A DNA stretch of 7,964 nt from Bacteroidales bacterium. Its GTDB lineage: Bacteria; Bacteroidota; Bacteroidia; Bacteroidales; JAAUTT01. Below, piece by piece: positions 1 to 6,104 of this stretch (positions are counted from its first letter, which is position 1; each line of letters starts with the position of its first letter). The translations under genes and the position numbers were made by a program. The notes below the pieces were generated by a model. That model worked only from the letters and a program-made list of their open reading frames with translations. It was not told the DNA's origin and did no database searches. The stretch is from NCBI GenBank assembly GCA_012031335.1, contig JAAUTT010000169.1, positions 1-7,964 on the forward strand. Reading direction: 5' to 3'.

Positions 1-800
1 CAAACCACGGTCTTTCAATTACTTTCATGGTTGCCATGGCAACTGTATCGTTATTGCATATAATGGCATCGGGTAAAGTTTTAAGTTCCAAAAGGTTTTT
101 GCGCCCTCCATGGAGGTAGAAATCCCCATATTGCTATGAATTATTAACTCCCGATCGTGTTTCAGGTTATATTTCCGAAGCGCTTCTGATAGCCTTGATA
201 CCGCTGCTTTCCTACAGACAAGGGCTCTAAATTAGTTATCAGAGCGATTCGCCGGCAACCAGCTTTGATAAGATGCTCCGTAACAATATATGCCGATGTG
301 AAATTATTGGTCATAATTTTTGTAACCGGTAAATCAATACAATCACGATCCAGGTGAACCAATGGAAACTCATCGTCAATCAGGTTTTGAAAATGTTGAT
401 AATCGGTTAACTCATTTGCCGGGCAGGCTATAATTCCATCGACCCTGAAAAATAACAAATCGTTAACCGCTTTAATCTCGGCTTGCTGGGACTCATTGGT
501 ATAACAAGTTATTAGCCGAAAACCATGCTCACTGGCAACTTTATCAATTCCTCTCAGTATCAAAGAAAAATAACAGTCATCAATCTCCGGGATTATTACG
601 CCGATAGACTGAGTTCTGTTTTTAAGTAAACTCATTGCTAGAGGATTAGGCTTGTAATTAAGTTTTTCGGCAAGTTCAAGTACATGTTTCCGGGTTTCGG
701 GATGGATTTCTCCTGTATCACGTAAAGCTCTCGAAACAGTTGATATGGAAATATTCAGCGCTTTTGCAATATCTTTTAAAGAAGCCTGAGCTCTTTTCAT
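1..800 (-). CDS. LacI-family transcriptional repressor, 3' end outside window, two frameshifts
   Basis: A LacI/GalR-type DNA-binding regulator, cytoplasmic, expected to release its operator on binding a small ligand, usually a sugar. From the ATG at 800, residues 8-27 form the helix-turn-helix (SLKDIAKALNISISTVSRAL). The hinge follows (YKPNPLAMSL, residues 49-58), whose Leu58 aligns with the leucine that PurR/LacI insert at a central CpG. The periplasmic-binding-protein-like ligand domain follows, with IGVIIPEI and the GCRRIALIT stretch. The intact frame stops after about 212 residues. The family sequence resumes in the next frame (EALRKYNLKHDRELI) if one G is restored near 185, and again near 104-106 (RKNLLELKTLPDAIICNND) if a second G is restored. 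It then stays open to the window edge, about 265 residues in total. It is divergent from the methyltransferase operon, which is its probable target. The family call is very secure; the ligand is unknown. Confidence 0.93.
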
Positions 801-832
801 TCCGTTTTAATTAAAAATAGGCAAACACCCTG

Positions 833-857
833 TTAACTTAAATCAACCGCAAGTTAA
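833..857. promoter_or_regulatory. Imperfect inverted repeat upstream of lacI
   Basis: TTAACTT (833-839) and AAGTTAA (851-857) form 7-bp arms separated by 11 bases, 33-57 bases upstream of the lacI start. It might be an autoregulatory site or part of the lacI promoter. The centre has no CpG and no TAnnTTTG box was found here for the minus strand, so the role is speculative. Confidence 0.25.
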
Positions 858-942
858 TTTTTTTCACCGACTACAACAATTTCGTGTTTTCTGACCTGGA
901 TTCTGGTAATTAAAAATTAAAAATATGTTTTGCAACACTTAT

Positions 943-950
943 TAAGTTTG
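943..950 (+). promoter_or_regulatory. Bacteroidota -7 promoter box of the methyltransferase operon
   Basis: TAAGTTTG matches the Bacteroidota -7 consensus TAnnTTTG exactly. No convincing -33 TTG lies 19-21 bases upstream. A start point near 957 would give a leader of about 100 nt before the ATG at 1057. The box overlaps the left end of the palindrome at 949-974, as expected for a repressed promoter. Confidence 0.55.
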
Positions 951-974
951 CAAAGGTTACCGGAAACCTTTGCA
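949..974. promoter_or_regulatory. Probable LacI-family operator, 26-bp palindrome
   Basis: Arms TGCAAAGGTT (949-958) and AACCTTTGCA (965-974) flank ACCGGA. Twelve of the thirteen base pairs of the dyad match and the centre is a CpG (961-962), which is the hallmark of LacI/PurR-type operators. It sits between the divergent lacI gene and the methyltransferase operon and overlaps the -7 box at 943-950, so binding would block initiation. A TTTGCAA half-site at 929-935 repeats the left arm sequence 18 bp upstream (947-953) and could be an auxiliary contact. The sequence symmetry is seen directly; the protein that binds it is inferred from gene position and the hinge leucine of the adjacent LacI protein. 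Confidence 0.75.
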
Positions 975-1056
975 GACAATTTTTTCCCAGAATCCAAACC
1001 ATGCTAATTTCAAAGCAGAATGTTCTGTTAATTTTACCTTGGAAAACATAAAAAAT

Positions 1057-2095
1057 ATGGCATTTATAAAAATGACAGAGTGGGAATTGGCTACAAAACA
1101 AGCAACTAAAAGAGTTGCTATTCCAATCATGACTCACCCCGGAATAGAACTAATAGGTAAAGATGTAATTGATGCAGTAACTAGCGGTGAAGTTCATTTT
1201 AAAGCTATTAAGGCAATTTCGGAAAATTATCCAACAGCAGCAGCAACCATGATTATGGACCTGACAGTTGAAGCTGAAGCTTTCGGATCTAAAATAAATT
1301 TCGGGAAACACGAAGTACCGACCGTAACGGAAAGACTGGTTTATGATATGCATTCGGTTCAAAACCTTCGAATGCCAGGGATTGAAAACGGAAGAATTAA
1401 AGAATATCTGAAAGCATCGGCCCTTGCGGCAAAACATATCACCGACCGACCAGTTTTAGGAGGTTGTATCGGGCCCTTTTCTCTTGCAGGAAGGTTATTC
1501 GATATGACAGAAATAATGACATCGGACTATTATTGAACCTGAAACCATTAACCTTCTTCTGGAGAAATGTACCGCTTTTATTTCGATGTATGCTCTTGAG
1601 ATGAAAAGCTGTGGTATCAATGGTATAATTATAGCTGAACCTGCTGCCGGTTTACTTGACGAAAGTATGTGTGAAGACTTTTCTTCCCGATTTGTAAAAC
1701 AGATTGTAGACGTCCTTCAGGATGAAAACTTTATGGTCATTCTGCACAATTGCGGAAATACCGGTCATCTAACCCAATCCATGATAAATACCGGAGCAAG
1801 AGGACTACATTTCGGTAACAAAATTGATATGATACAAACGCTTAAGGAAGTACCGAACAACATTCTTGTAATGGGAAACCTCGATCCGGTTGAAGTATTC
1901 CGAATGTCGAATCCACATCAAATCAGAAGCTTCACTAAAGATTTATTAGTTTCAACAAAAGAATATTCTAATTTTGTTATATCTTCAGGTTGCGATACGC
2001 CTCCAGGTGTAGCGACTGAAAATATTGCAGCTTTTTTTGAAACGATTGCAGATTACAATAGAAACCTTACAACAATTAAATCACTAACTAATTAA
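1057..2095 (+). CDS. UroD/MtaA-family corrinoid methyltransferase (one frameshift)
   Basis: A member of the uroporphyrinogen-decarboxylase-like superfamily that includes MtaA/MtbA and the acetogen O-demethylase methyltransferases. These move a methyl group between a substrate and a corrinoid protein using a zinc site. The first frame carries the N-terminal part (IPIMTHPGIELIGKDV; MDLTVEAEAFG; GCIGPFSLAGRLFDM) and stops at 1534-1536. The family sequence continues in the next frame (IEPETINLLLEKC) once one T in 1528-1534 is removed. The repaired protein is about 345 residues, normal for the family. Zinc ligands are visible as His230-x-Cys232 (HNCG, codons 1745-1753) and Cys312 (SSGCD, codon 1991-1993). 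I chose ATG 1057 (ATG 1072 is also possible). The in-frame TTG at 970 lies inside the operator and adds an unfamily-like tail. The corrinoid partner gene starts 5 bases after the stop. Zinc-site conservation argues it is a methyltransferase and not a heme-pathway UroD. The substrate is unknown. Confidence 0.87.
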
Positions 2096-2100
2096 TAAAT

Positions 2101-2770
2101 ATGGAAAATATACTCGAAAGAATCGCCTATTGCATCGAGTTTGGAAAAATAAACAAAGTTTCCCCATATCCACCTGATATGAAAGGTCAGGACGGAGTGG
2201 ATGAACTCACCAAACTAGCCCTGGAGCAGGGAATTTCGCCTAATGATATACTAAATAAAGGCTTTGTTTACGGAATGGATAAGGTTGGAAAAAAAGTTTT
2301 CTGAAAATAAAGTCTTTGTTCCGCAAATGCTTATATCGGCCAAGGCCATGAGTACAGGTATGATGCACCTAAAACCATTTTTCACTTCGGGCGAGGTTAA
2401 AAGAAAAGGTAAATTTGTAATTGGAACTGTCGCAGGCGACCTCCACGATATTGGCAAAAACCTTGTGTCCATGATGGTTGAAGGAAGTGGATGGGAAGTT
2501 ATTGATCTGGGAGTAGATGTAAATTCACAGAAATTTATTGAAAATATTAAAAATACAAATGCTTCAGCCGTTGCATTATCAGCACTTTTAACAACAACCA
2601 TGGTTAATATGGAGAAAATTGTACAAGACATTCGCTTACAGGTTCCAAATATTAAAATATGTGTTGGCGGAGCCCCGGTAAATCAGGATTTCTGCACAAA
2701 AATAGGAGCCGACCATTATTCCCCCGACCCTCAGGGGGTTGTTGAATATCTCAACAAACTTGTAGCCTGA
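2101..2770 (+). CDS. Corrinoid (cobalamin-binding) methyl-carrier protein, MtaC-type (one frameshift)
   Basis: The cytoplasmic methyl carrier for the upstream methyltransferase. It holds cobalamin and shuttles the methyl group between the substrate-side and acceptor-side enzymes. Residues about 1-90 are the helical cap domain (ELTKLALEQGISPNDIL, then FVPQMLISAKAMSTGM). The Rossmann-like B12 domain follows with the signature GDLHDIGKNL, whose His115 (codon 2444-2446) is the lower cobalt ligand. The SALLTTTM and GGAPV loops cradle the nucleotide tail. The reading frame breaks at 2289-2296, where a run of seven A makes GKKVF-stop. With six A it reads GKKFSENKVFVP and gives about 222 residues, the usual family length. 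It starts 5 bases after the upstream stop, so the two are co-transcribed, and a terminator follows at 2793. Neither a reductive activase (RamA-like) nor a second methyltransferase is present in the window. Confidence 0.92.
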
Positions 2771-2792
2771 ACAATGCTTAGAATATTTATTC

Positions 2793-2826
2793 AAAATCCC
2801 TGTGCGACCAACATACAGGGATTTTT
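2793..2826 (+). terminator. Rho-independent terminator of the methyltransferase operon
   Basis: A perfect 11-bp stem, AAAATCCCTGT (2793-2803) with ACAGGGATTTT (2815-2825), an 11-nt loop and a T run at its 3' end. It lies 22 bases after the corrinoid protein stop codon and closes the two-gene operon. Confidence 0.9.
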
Positions 2827-2978
2827 ACTTTAATAGGATTTGGTTACGAAATTTTGTGAAACAAAGCAAACTGTTAAATGTTGTATATATGTCACTAGGT
2901 GGTAATTAAAGATAATAAATTCCTTTTTAAGTAAATGCCGGTATTTATATATCAACTTATATTTAAACCCAATCCGTT

Positions 2979-3425
2979 ATGCAGAATGATACCAAAACTA
3001 AAGATCGTGTAAGAAGTAACACAAACTGGAGACAAAATATAAAGATTGACTATCTGACAAGAGATAACATAAAAAAATATTCAAACCAATCCAAAAATAA
3101 GATATCAAAACGAATTCAACATCTGGATACAAAGTGGGACATGGAACGTACCTTGGAAATAAACATGGCTACACTTGCGCTGAGTGGTCTGGCCTTATCG
3201 GTATTTGTAAATAAACGATGGGCGATATTACCAGGTGTGGTACTGGGTTTCTTTGTACAACATGCTATCCAGGGATGGTGTCCTCCTCTTCCGGTATTCC
3301 GGGCAATGAAGGTAAGAACCCGGACGGAAATAGATGAAGAGAAATATGCACTTAAAGCTATAAGAGGTGATTTTAAAAACATTAAAACACCCGATGAAGC
3401 CTTAATTGCAGTTAAGAAAATCTAG
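2979..3425 (+). CDS. YgaP-like (DUF2892-type) small membrane protein
   Basis: A 148-residue protein with a basic, asparagine- and lysine-rich N-terminal half (about residues 1-50), presumably cytosolic. Two closely spaced hydrophobic segments follow at about residues 62-97 (ATLALSGLALSVFV, then AILPGVVLGFFVQHAI). Immediately after them come a GWCPPLP motif and a charged C-terminal tail (RTRTEIDEEKYALKAIRGDF). The double hairpin followed by GWCP resembles the membrane domain that is fused to rhodanese in E. coli YgaP; here it stands alone. The biochemical role of this domain is not established. Its stop codon is only 2 bp from the stop of the convergent rhodanese gene, which suggests an old pairing. 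A weak -7-like TATATTTA at 2958-2965 lies 13 bases upstream of the ATG. The family call is from remembered motif resemblance and is moderately secure. Confidence 0.68.
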   Translation: MQNDTKTKDRVRSNTNWRQNIKIDYLTRDNIKKYSNQSKNKISKRIQHLDTKWDMERTLEINMATLALSGLALSVFVNKRWAILPGVVLGFFVQHAIQGWCPPLPVFRAMKVRTRTEIDEEKYALKAIRGDFKNIKTPDEALIAVKKI

Positions 3426-3427
3426 AC

Positions 3428-3805
3428 TCATTCTTTGCCTTTTACCTGGTTCCACCCTGCTATCCCGTCAACCATTTGGTAAACGGTTTTAAATCCCTTT
3501 TGAATCATAAAATCGGACACCACGCCACTTCGGTTGCGGGTACGGCAATAAACAATATATTTAGCATCCTTGTTAAGTTTACTAATTTTTTCAAGAGCAT
3601 TGTTCTGGTAAATATCAATATTCAATGCTCCGGGTAAATGCCCCTGCGAAAACTCCTGAGGTGTTCTTACATCCAGTACAACCCATCCCTTATCTGTTTT
3701 AAGCATATCGTTAACCTTTGACGATTGTACTTCGGTTATATTCTGGGCATGGATATTCAATACTACAAGAAAAAGAACAATTACACCTATAATTTTTGTT
3801 CCCAT
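3428..3805 (-). CDS. Exported single-domain rhodanese
   Basis: A 125-residue sulfurtransferase-like protein. Residues 1 to about 21 form a signal peptide (hydrophobic IIGVIVLFLVVL, then HAQ as the likely cleavage site), so it should act in the periplasm. The rhodanese fold follows: VLDVRTPQEFSQGHLPGALNI is the usual strand-turn-helix. The active-site loop is YCRTRNRSG with catalytic Cys87 (codon 3547-3545), and the domain ends with VYQMVDGIAGW. Rhodaneses carry sulfane sulfur as a cysteine persulfide; the donor and acceptor here are unknown. The gene starts 4 bases after the thioredoxin stop, so the two form an operon. However, the thioredoxin has no signal peptide, so the two products probably sit in different compartments. 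It converges on the YgaP-like membrane gene with no room for a terminator between them. Confidence 0.92.
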   Translation of the reverse strand: MGTKIIGVIVLFLVVLNIHAQNITEVQSSKVNDMLKTDKGWVVLDVRTPQEFSQGHLPGALNIDIYQNNALEKISKLNKDAKYIVYCRTRNRSGVVSDFMIQKGFKTVYQMVDGIAGWNQVKGKE

Positions 3806-3809
3806 ATTT

Positions 3810-4112
3810 TTAATTTATTGAATTTATTAACACATTATATATTTGGGATTTTGACATCATACCCGATTGACGGAAAAGTTGCTTTCCAGCTTTAAATACC
3901 ATAATCGTAGGAACTCCTTGAATATTATATTTCATAGCTATTTCCGGATTTTTGTCAACATCAATTTTAATCACTTTCACCTTTTCACCGAGTTCAGTTG
4001 CTACTTCCTTAAGAACTGGAGATTGAGCTTTACATGGCCCGCACCATTCAGCGAAAAAATCGATTAATACAGGCTTGGCACTATTGACGATATCTTCGAA
4101 AGTTCCTTTCAT
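3810..4112 (-). CDS. Thioredoxin
   Basis: A 100-residue single-domain thioredoxin, the normal family length. It contains the redox motif WCGPC (Cys24 and Cys27) after VLIDFFAEW. Asp18 is the conserved buried acid, and the cis-proline is Pro68 in GVPT. There is no signal peptide, so it is a cytoplasmic disulfide reductase that should depend on thioredoxin reductase encoded elsewhere. It is the first gene of the thioredoxin-rhodanese operon. The -7-like box at 4134-4141 lies about 21 bases upstream of its ATG. It may reduce the persulfide or disulfide products of sulfur metabolism, but that is inferred from its neighbours only. Confidence 0.95.
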   Translation of the reverse strand: MKGTFEDIVNSAKPVLIDFFAEWCGPCKAQSPVLKEVATELGEKVKVIKIDVDKNPEIAMKYNIQGVPTIMVFKAGKQLFRQSGMMSKSQIYNVLINSIN

Positions 4113-4133
4113 ATCAATAAATTATTATGTTTA

Positions 4134-4141
4134 CAAAGTTA
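4134..4141 (-). promoter_or_regulatory. Bacteroidota -7 box of the thioredoxin-rhodanese operon
   Basis: On the minus strand this reads TAACTTTG, an exact TAnnTTTG match, 21 bases upstream of the thioredoxin ATG. No TTG was found at the expected -33 distance, so the call rests on the -7 box and position. Confidence 0.5.
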
Positions 4142-4231
4142 CATAATGAGAAAACAGGATCTGATTGGTCAGCTTTGAAAGGATACAATACAAAAATTGA
4201 GATTTGACAACTTTTAAATTGAGCTGAAATA

Positions 4232-4990
4232 CTATTTGACAAAATAGATGATTGCCACTGTAAATCCAATTAATACAACAATCCACCTTAAAACATCGGG
4301 ATTCAGTTTTCCGGCCAGTCTACCGCCTATAAAACCCCCGGATATAGCTCCACACGCCATAACAGCAGCTACCAACCATAACACCTGACCTGAGAAAGCA
4401 AAATATACCGCAGCGGTTATATTTACACCGAATGAAAGTGCCTGTTTTAGTACGTTCAAACTGGTAAGCGAATCGTCAATGGTTAATCCCAGAACTGCCA
4501 TTAATATAATACCTAAACCTGCTCCAAAGTATCCGCCATAAACAGCTGCGGTAAAAATCAGTATAACCATCCAAAAGCGGTGATTGCGATGTCCTTTTTT
4601 CGTTGTAATCCTAACCATCCAGTTTTTTAAAGGTACCTGAACCGCAAGTAAAAGTGTGGCAGTAAATATCAAATAGGGAGTTAATTTATTAAAGGAATTT
4701 TCATTGGTATTGAGTAAAATCAAACCACCGGCTAAGCCACCCAATATGGCAATGGGTGCAAGTTTTAATAGACGCATTTTCTGCGCTCCAAAATCCTTTC
4801 GTTGGGCATAAGTCCCTGAGAGTAAACCTGTACAGAGGGCAACAGTATTAGTAATATTGGCAACAACCGGCGAGATACCTATTGCTGTGAGAACGGGAAA
4901 TGTCAGCAGCGTTCCTCCACCGGCTATCGCATTAATTATGCCTGCCGCAAGCGCTGCCAGGAAAACATATAAAAATTCTGGTATACTCAT
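4232..4990 (-). CDS. TSUP family (TauE/SafE, DUF81) membrane transporter
   Basis: A 252-residue integral inner-membrane protein of the 4-toluene sulfonate uptake (TSUP) family, whose characterised members export sulfite, sulfoacetate or related organic sulfur anions. The N-terminal repeat carries the family signature NAIAGGGTLLTFPVLTAIGI followed by VANITNTVA. The second half repeats it as GGYFGAGLGIILMAVLGL with LNVLKQALSF. About seven to eight hydrophobic segments are visible and the length is normal for the family. It ends with RWIVVLIGFTVAIIYFVK. It is transcribed toward the thioredoxin operon, 119 bp away, and divergently from dps. Next to thioredoxin and rhodanese genes, a sulfur-anion substrate is reasonable, but many TSUP members are uncharacterised. 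Confidence 0.9.
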   Translation of the reverse strand: MSIPEFLYVFLAALAAGIINAIAGGGTLLTFPVLTAIGISPVVANITNTVALCTGLLSGTYAQRKDFGAQKMRLLKLAPIAILGGLAGGLILLNTNENSFNKLTPYLIFTATLLLAVQVPLKNWMVRITTKKGHRNHRFWMVILIFTAAVYGGYFGAGLGIILMAVLGLTIDDSLTSLNVLKQALSFGVNITAAVYFAFSGQVLWLVAAVMACGAISGGFIGGRLAGKLNPDVLRWIVVLIGFTVAIIYFVK

Positions 4991-5010
4991 AAACCCTTAA
5001 ATAAGGATGG

Positions 5011-5018
5011 CAAAGATA
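5011..5018 (-). promoter_or_regulatory. Bacteroidota -7 box of the TSUP gene
   Basis: On the minus strand this reads TATCTTTG, matching TAnnTTTG exactly, 20 bases upstream of the TSUP ATG at 4990. No matching -33 element was found. Confidence 0.5.
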
Positions 5019-5182
5019 TAACAACTATAATATCCCGGATTGTTTTAGTTTTTATCCTGTTAACCGATATATATTAGGCCTTTCTGCAGCATTCTCTGTT
5101 TAAGTAAGTGGGTTAGTATCTCATCTATAAAACATAATAAATTATATATCAAAAAATTGAATATTCATCATCACGTTCTGAT

Positions 5183-5195
5183 TAGATAATATCTA
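5183..5195. promoter_or_regulatory. Small palindrome upstream of the dps promoter
   Basis: TAGATA (5183-5188) and TATCTA (5190-5195) form a perfect 6-bp dyad around one A, 22 bases before the -33 element of dps. It could be a regulator site (dps genes are often peroxide- or iron-regulated). It matches the PerR box poorly, and such AT-rich dyads are common by chance. Confidence 0.25.
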
Positions 5196-5217
5196 TTAAA
5201 CCTATAGAATTTATCAG

Positions 5218-5250
5218 TTTGATTTAATAATGCCCGATGCCTTACCTTTG
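5218..5250 (+). promoter_or_regulatory. Bacteroidota sigma-ABfr promoter of dps
   Basis: TTTG at 5218-5221, a 21-base spacer, then TACCTTTG at 5243-5250 match both halves of the Bacteroidota housekeeping promoter (TTTG, 19-21 bases, TAnnTTTG). Initiation near 5257 would give a leader of about 28 nt before the ATG at 5285. This is the best promoter in the window and the strongest pointer to the phylum. Confidence 0.8.
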
Positions 5251-5284
5251 TTTAAAATTAATTTAACAACAAAATTTACATATT

Positions 5285-5749
5285 ATGAATGCAATAGGAT
5301 TAGACGAAAACAAATCGAAAACTTTGGCAGTAAAATTAAACTCCCTTTTGGCCGCATACCAGGTTTTTTATATGAATACCCGAGGTTTTCACTGGAATAT
5401 CAAAGGTGAAAAGTTTTTTGAGCTTCACCTTAAATTCGAAGAACTTTATACGAACCTGCTTGTGAAAGTTGACGAAGTTGCGGAAAGAATTCTTACACTT
5501 GGAACGACCCCTTTTCACACATTTCAGGATTATGAAAAAATGTCTGTTGTAAAACCAGTCAGCAATGTTTCCAATGGAAGGGATTCGGTGGGACATGTTC
5601 TTGATGCCTTTGGTAAAATTCTGGTATTGGAAAGAGAAATACTTGTTCTCACATCCGAAACAGGCGACGAAGGTACCAATGCCCTTATGAGCGACTATAT
5701 CAGAGAAAAGGAAAAATTAGTGTGGATGTATTCGGCTTATCTGGGATAA
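5285..5749 (+). CDS. dps: Dps-type mini-ferritin
   Basis: A 154-residue, full-length Dps protein: a dodecameric cytoplasmic cage that oxidises Fe(II), usually with hydrogen peroxide, stores iron and limits Fenton damage. The intersubunit ferroxidase ligands are all present with the canonical spacing. His36 lies in RGFHWNIKG, followed by His48, Glu52, Asp63 and Glu67, the last two in DEVAERI. The N-terminal tail (MNAIGLDENKSK) is short with little positive charge, so DNA binding through the tail is not obvious. It is monocistronic, has its own promoter at 5218-5250 and is divergent from the TSUP gene. The nearest strong terminator lies about 130 bases beyond its stop. A protective role in oxidative or iron stress fits the thioredoxin and rhodanese genes nearby. 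Confidence 0.95.
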   Translation: MNAIGLDENKSKTLAVKLNSLLAAYQVFYMNTRGFHWNIKGEKFFELHLKFEELYTNLLVKVDEVAERILTLGTTPFHTFQDYEKMSVVKPVSNVSNGRDSVGHVLDAFGKILVLEREILVLTSETGDEGTNALMSDYIREKEKLVWMYSAYLG

Positions 5750-5851
5750 GAATGAAACCCTTAAATACATTTAACAGATTGGACTTAAAATATTAACAAC
5801 CATCCACTACTAAACTCCCTTTTTTTGGTGGAATTCCAATTCTAGCAAACC

Positions 5852-5868
5852 CGGTATAACAAATACCG
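5852..5868. other. Short hairpin downstream of dps
   Basis: CGGTAT (5852-5857) and ATACCG (5863-5868) form a 6-bp stem with a 5-nt loop AACAA. It sits just before the strong terminator at 5881 and has no T run. It may help protect the 3' end of the dps transcript, or be incidental. Confidence 0.3.
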
Positions 5869-5880
5869 TAACAATTCAAG

Positions 5881-5918
5881 ACAAAAATATCCGGCAACAT
5901 TAAACCGGATATTTTTGT
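5881..5918 (+). terminator. Rho-independent terminator downstream of dps
   Basis: A perfect 14-bp stem, ACAAAAATATCCGG (5881-5894) with CCGGATATTTTTGT (5905-5918), and a 10-nt loop. The A-rich and T-rich flanks make it usable on either strand, but only dps lies close enough to need it. Confidence 0.88.
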
Positions 5919-6063
5919 TTGTATATTAACATTACAAAAGGGTAAAAAAATGATTTCAAAAAACCATTGACAAAAACGATAACCAGTGAAGGGTTAAATC
6001 CTGAAGTTATTAACTACCTGTAAAAAACAATTTAGTTTTAAATATGTATTCTTTAAACAATAA

Positions 6064-6071
6064 TATATTTG
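6064..6071 (+). promoter_or_regulatory. Bacteroidota -7 box of the lipoprotein gene
   Basis: TATATTTG matches TAnnTTTG, 33 bases before the lipoprotein ATG at 6105. A TTTA ending at 6040 is the only -33-like element and is spaced 23 bases away, slightly too far. Confidence 0.5.
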
Positions 6072-6104
6072 TAGATATTGAACAAACCTTAAAAGCTTTT
6101 AACT

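Larger units (their letters stand above)
5750..6104. other. 355-bp intergenic region between dps and the lipoprotein gene
   Basis: No plausible gene was found here on either strand. It holds a short hairpin (5852-5868), the dps terminator (5881-5918) and a -7 promoter box (6064-6071). The rest is AT-rich sequence in which I see no tRNA, repeat array or riboswitch. Confidence 0.6.

Noticed and set aside
30..43. Perfect 14-bp palindrome GTTGCCATGGCAAC
   Set aside because: It lies within conserved lacI coding sequence (TVAMAT) and has no central CpG, so it is best explained by codons.
105..116. Perfect 12-bp palindrome CCTCCATGGAGG
   Set aside because: It is within the lacI reading frame, encoding Ser-Met-Glu-Gly, with no regulatory context.
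970..1056. TTG at 970 as the start of the methyltransferase
   Set aside because: It lies inside the operator palindrome, and the extra 29 residues do not resemble the family N terminus. ATG 1057 or 1072 gives the usual length.
957..1056. Cobalamin riboswitch in the leader of the methyltransferase operon
   Set aside because: The leader is only about 100 nt and I see no B12-box-like element or elaborate folding.
910..1437. Minus-strand open frames at 910-1137 and 1150-1437
   Set aside because: They are cysteine- and phenylalanine-rich, low-plausibility translations antisense to the methyltransferase and its operator region, with no family resemblance.
2288..2304. A AAA AAG slippery heptamer at the corrinoid-gene frame break, as in dnaX programmed -1 frameshifting
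   Set aside because: The downstream domain lies in the +1 (or -2) frame, which a -1 slip cannot reach. Simply removing one A from the A7 run restores the family sequence.
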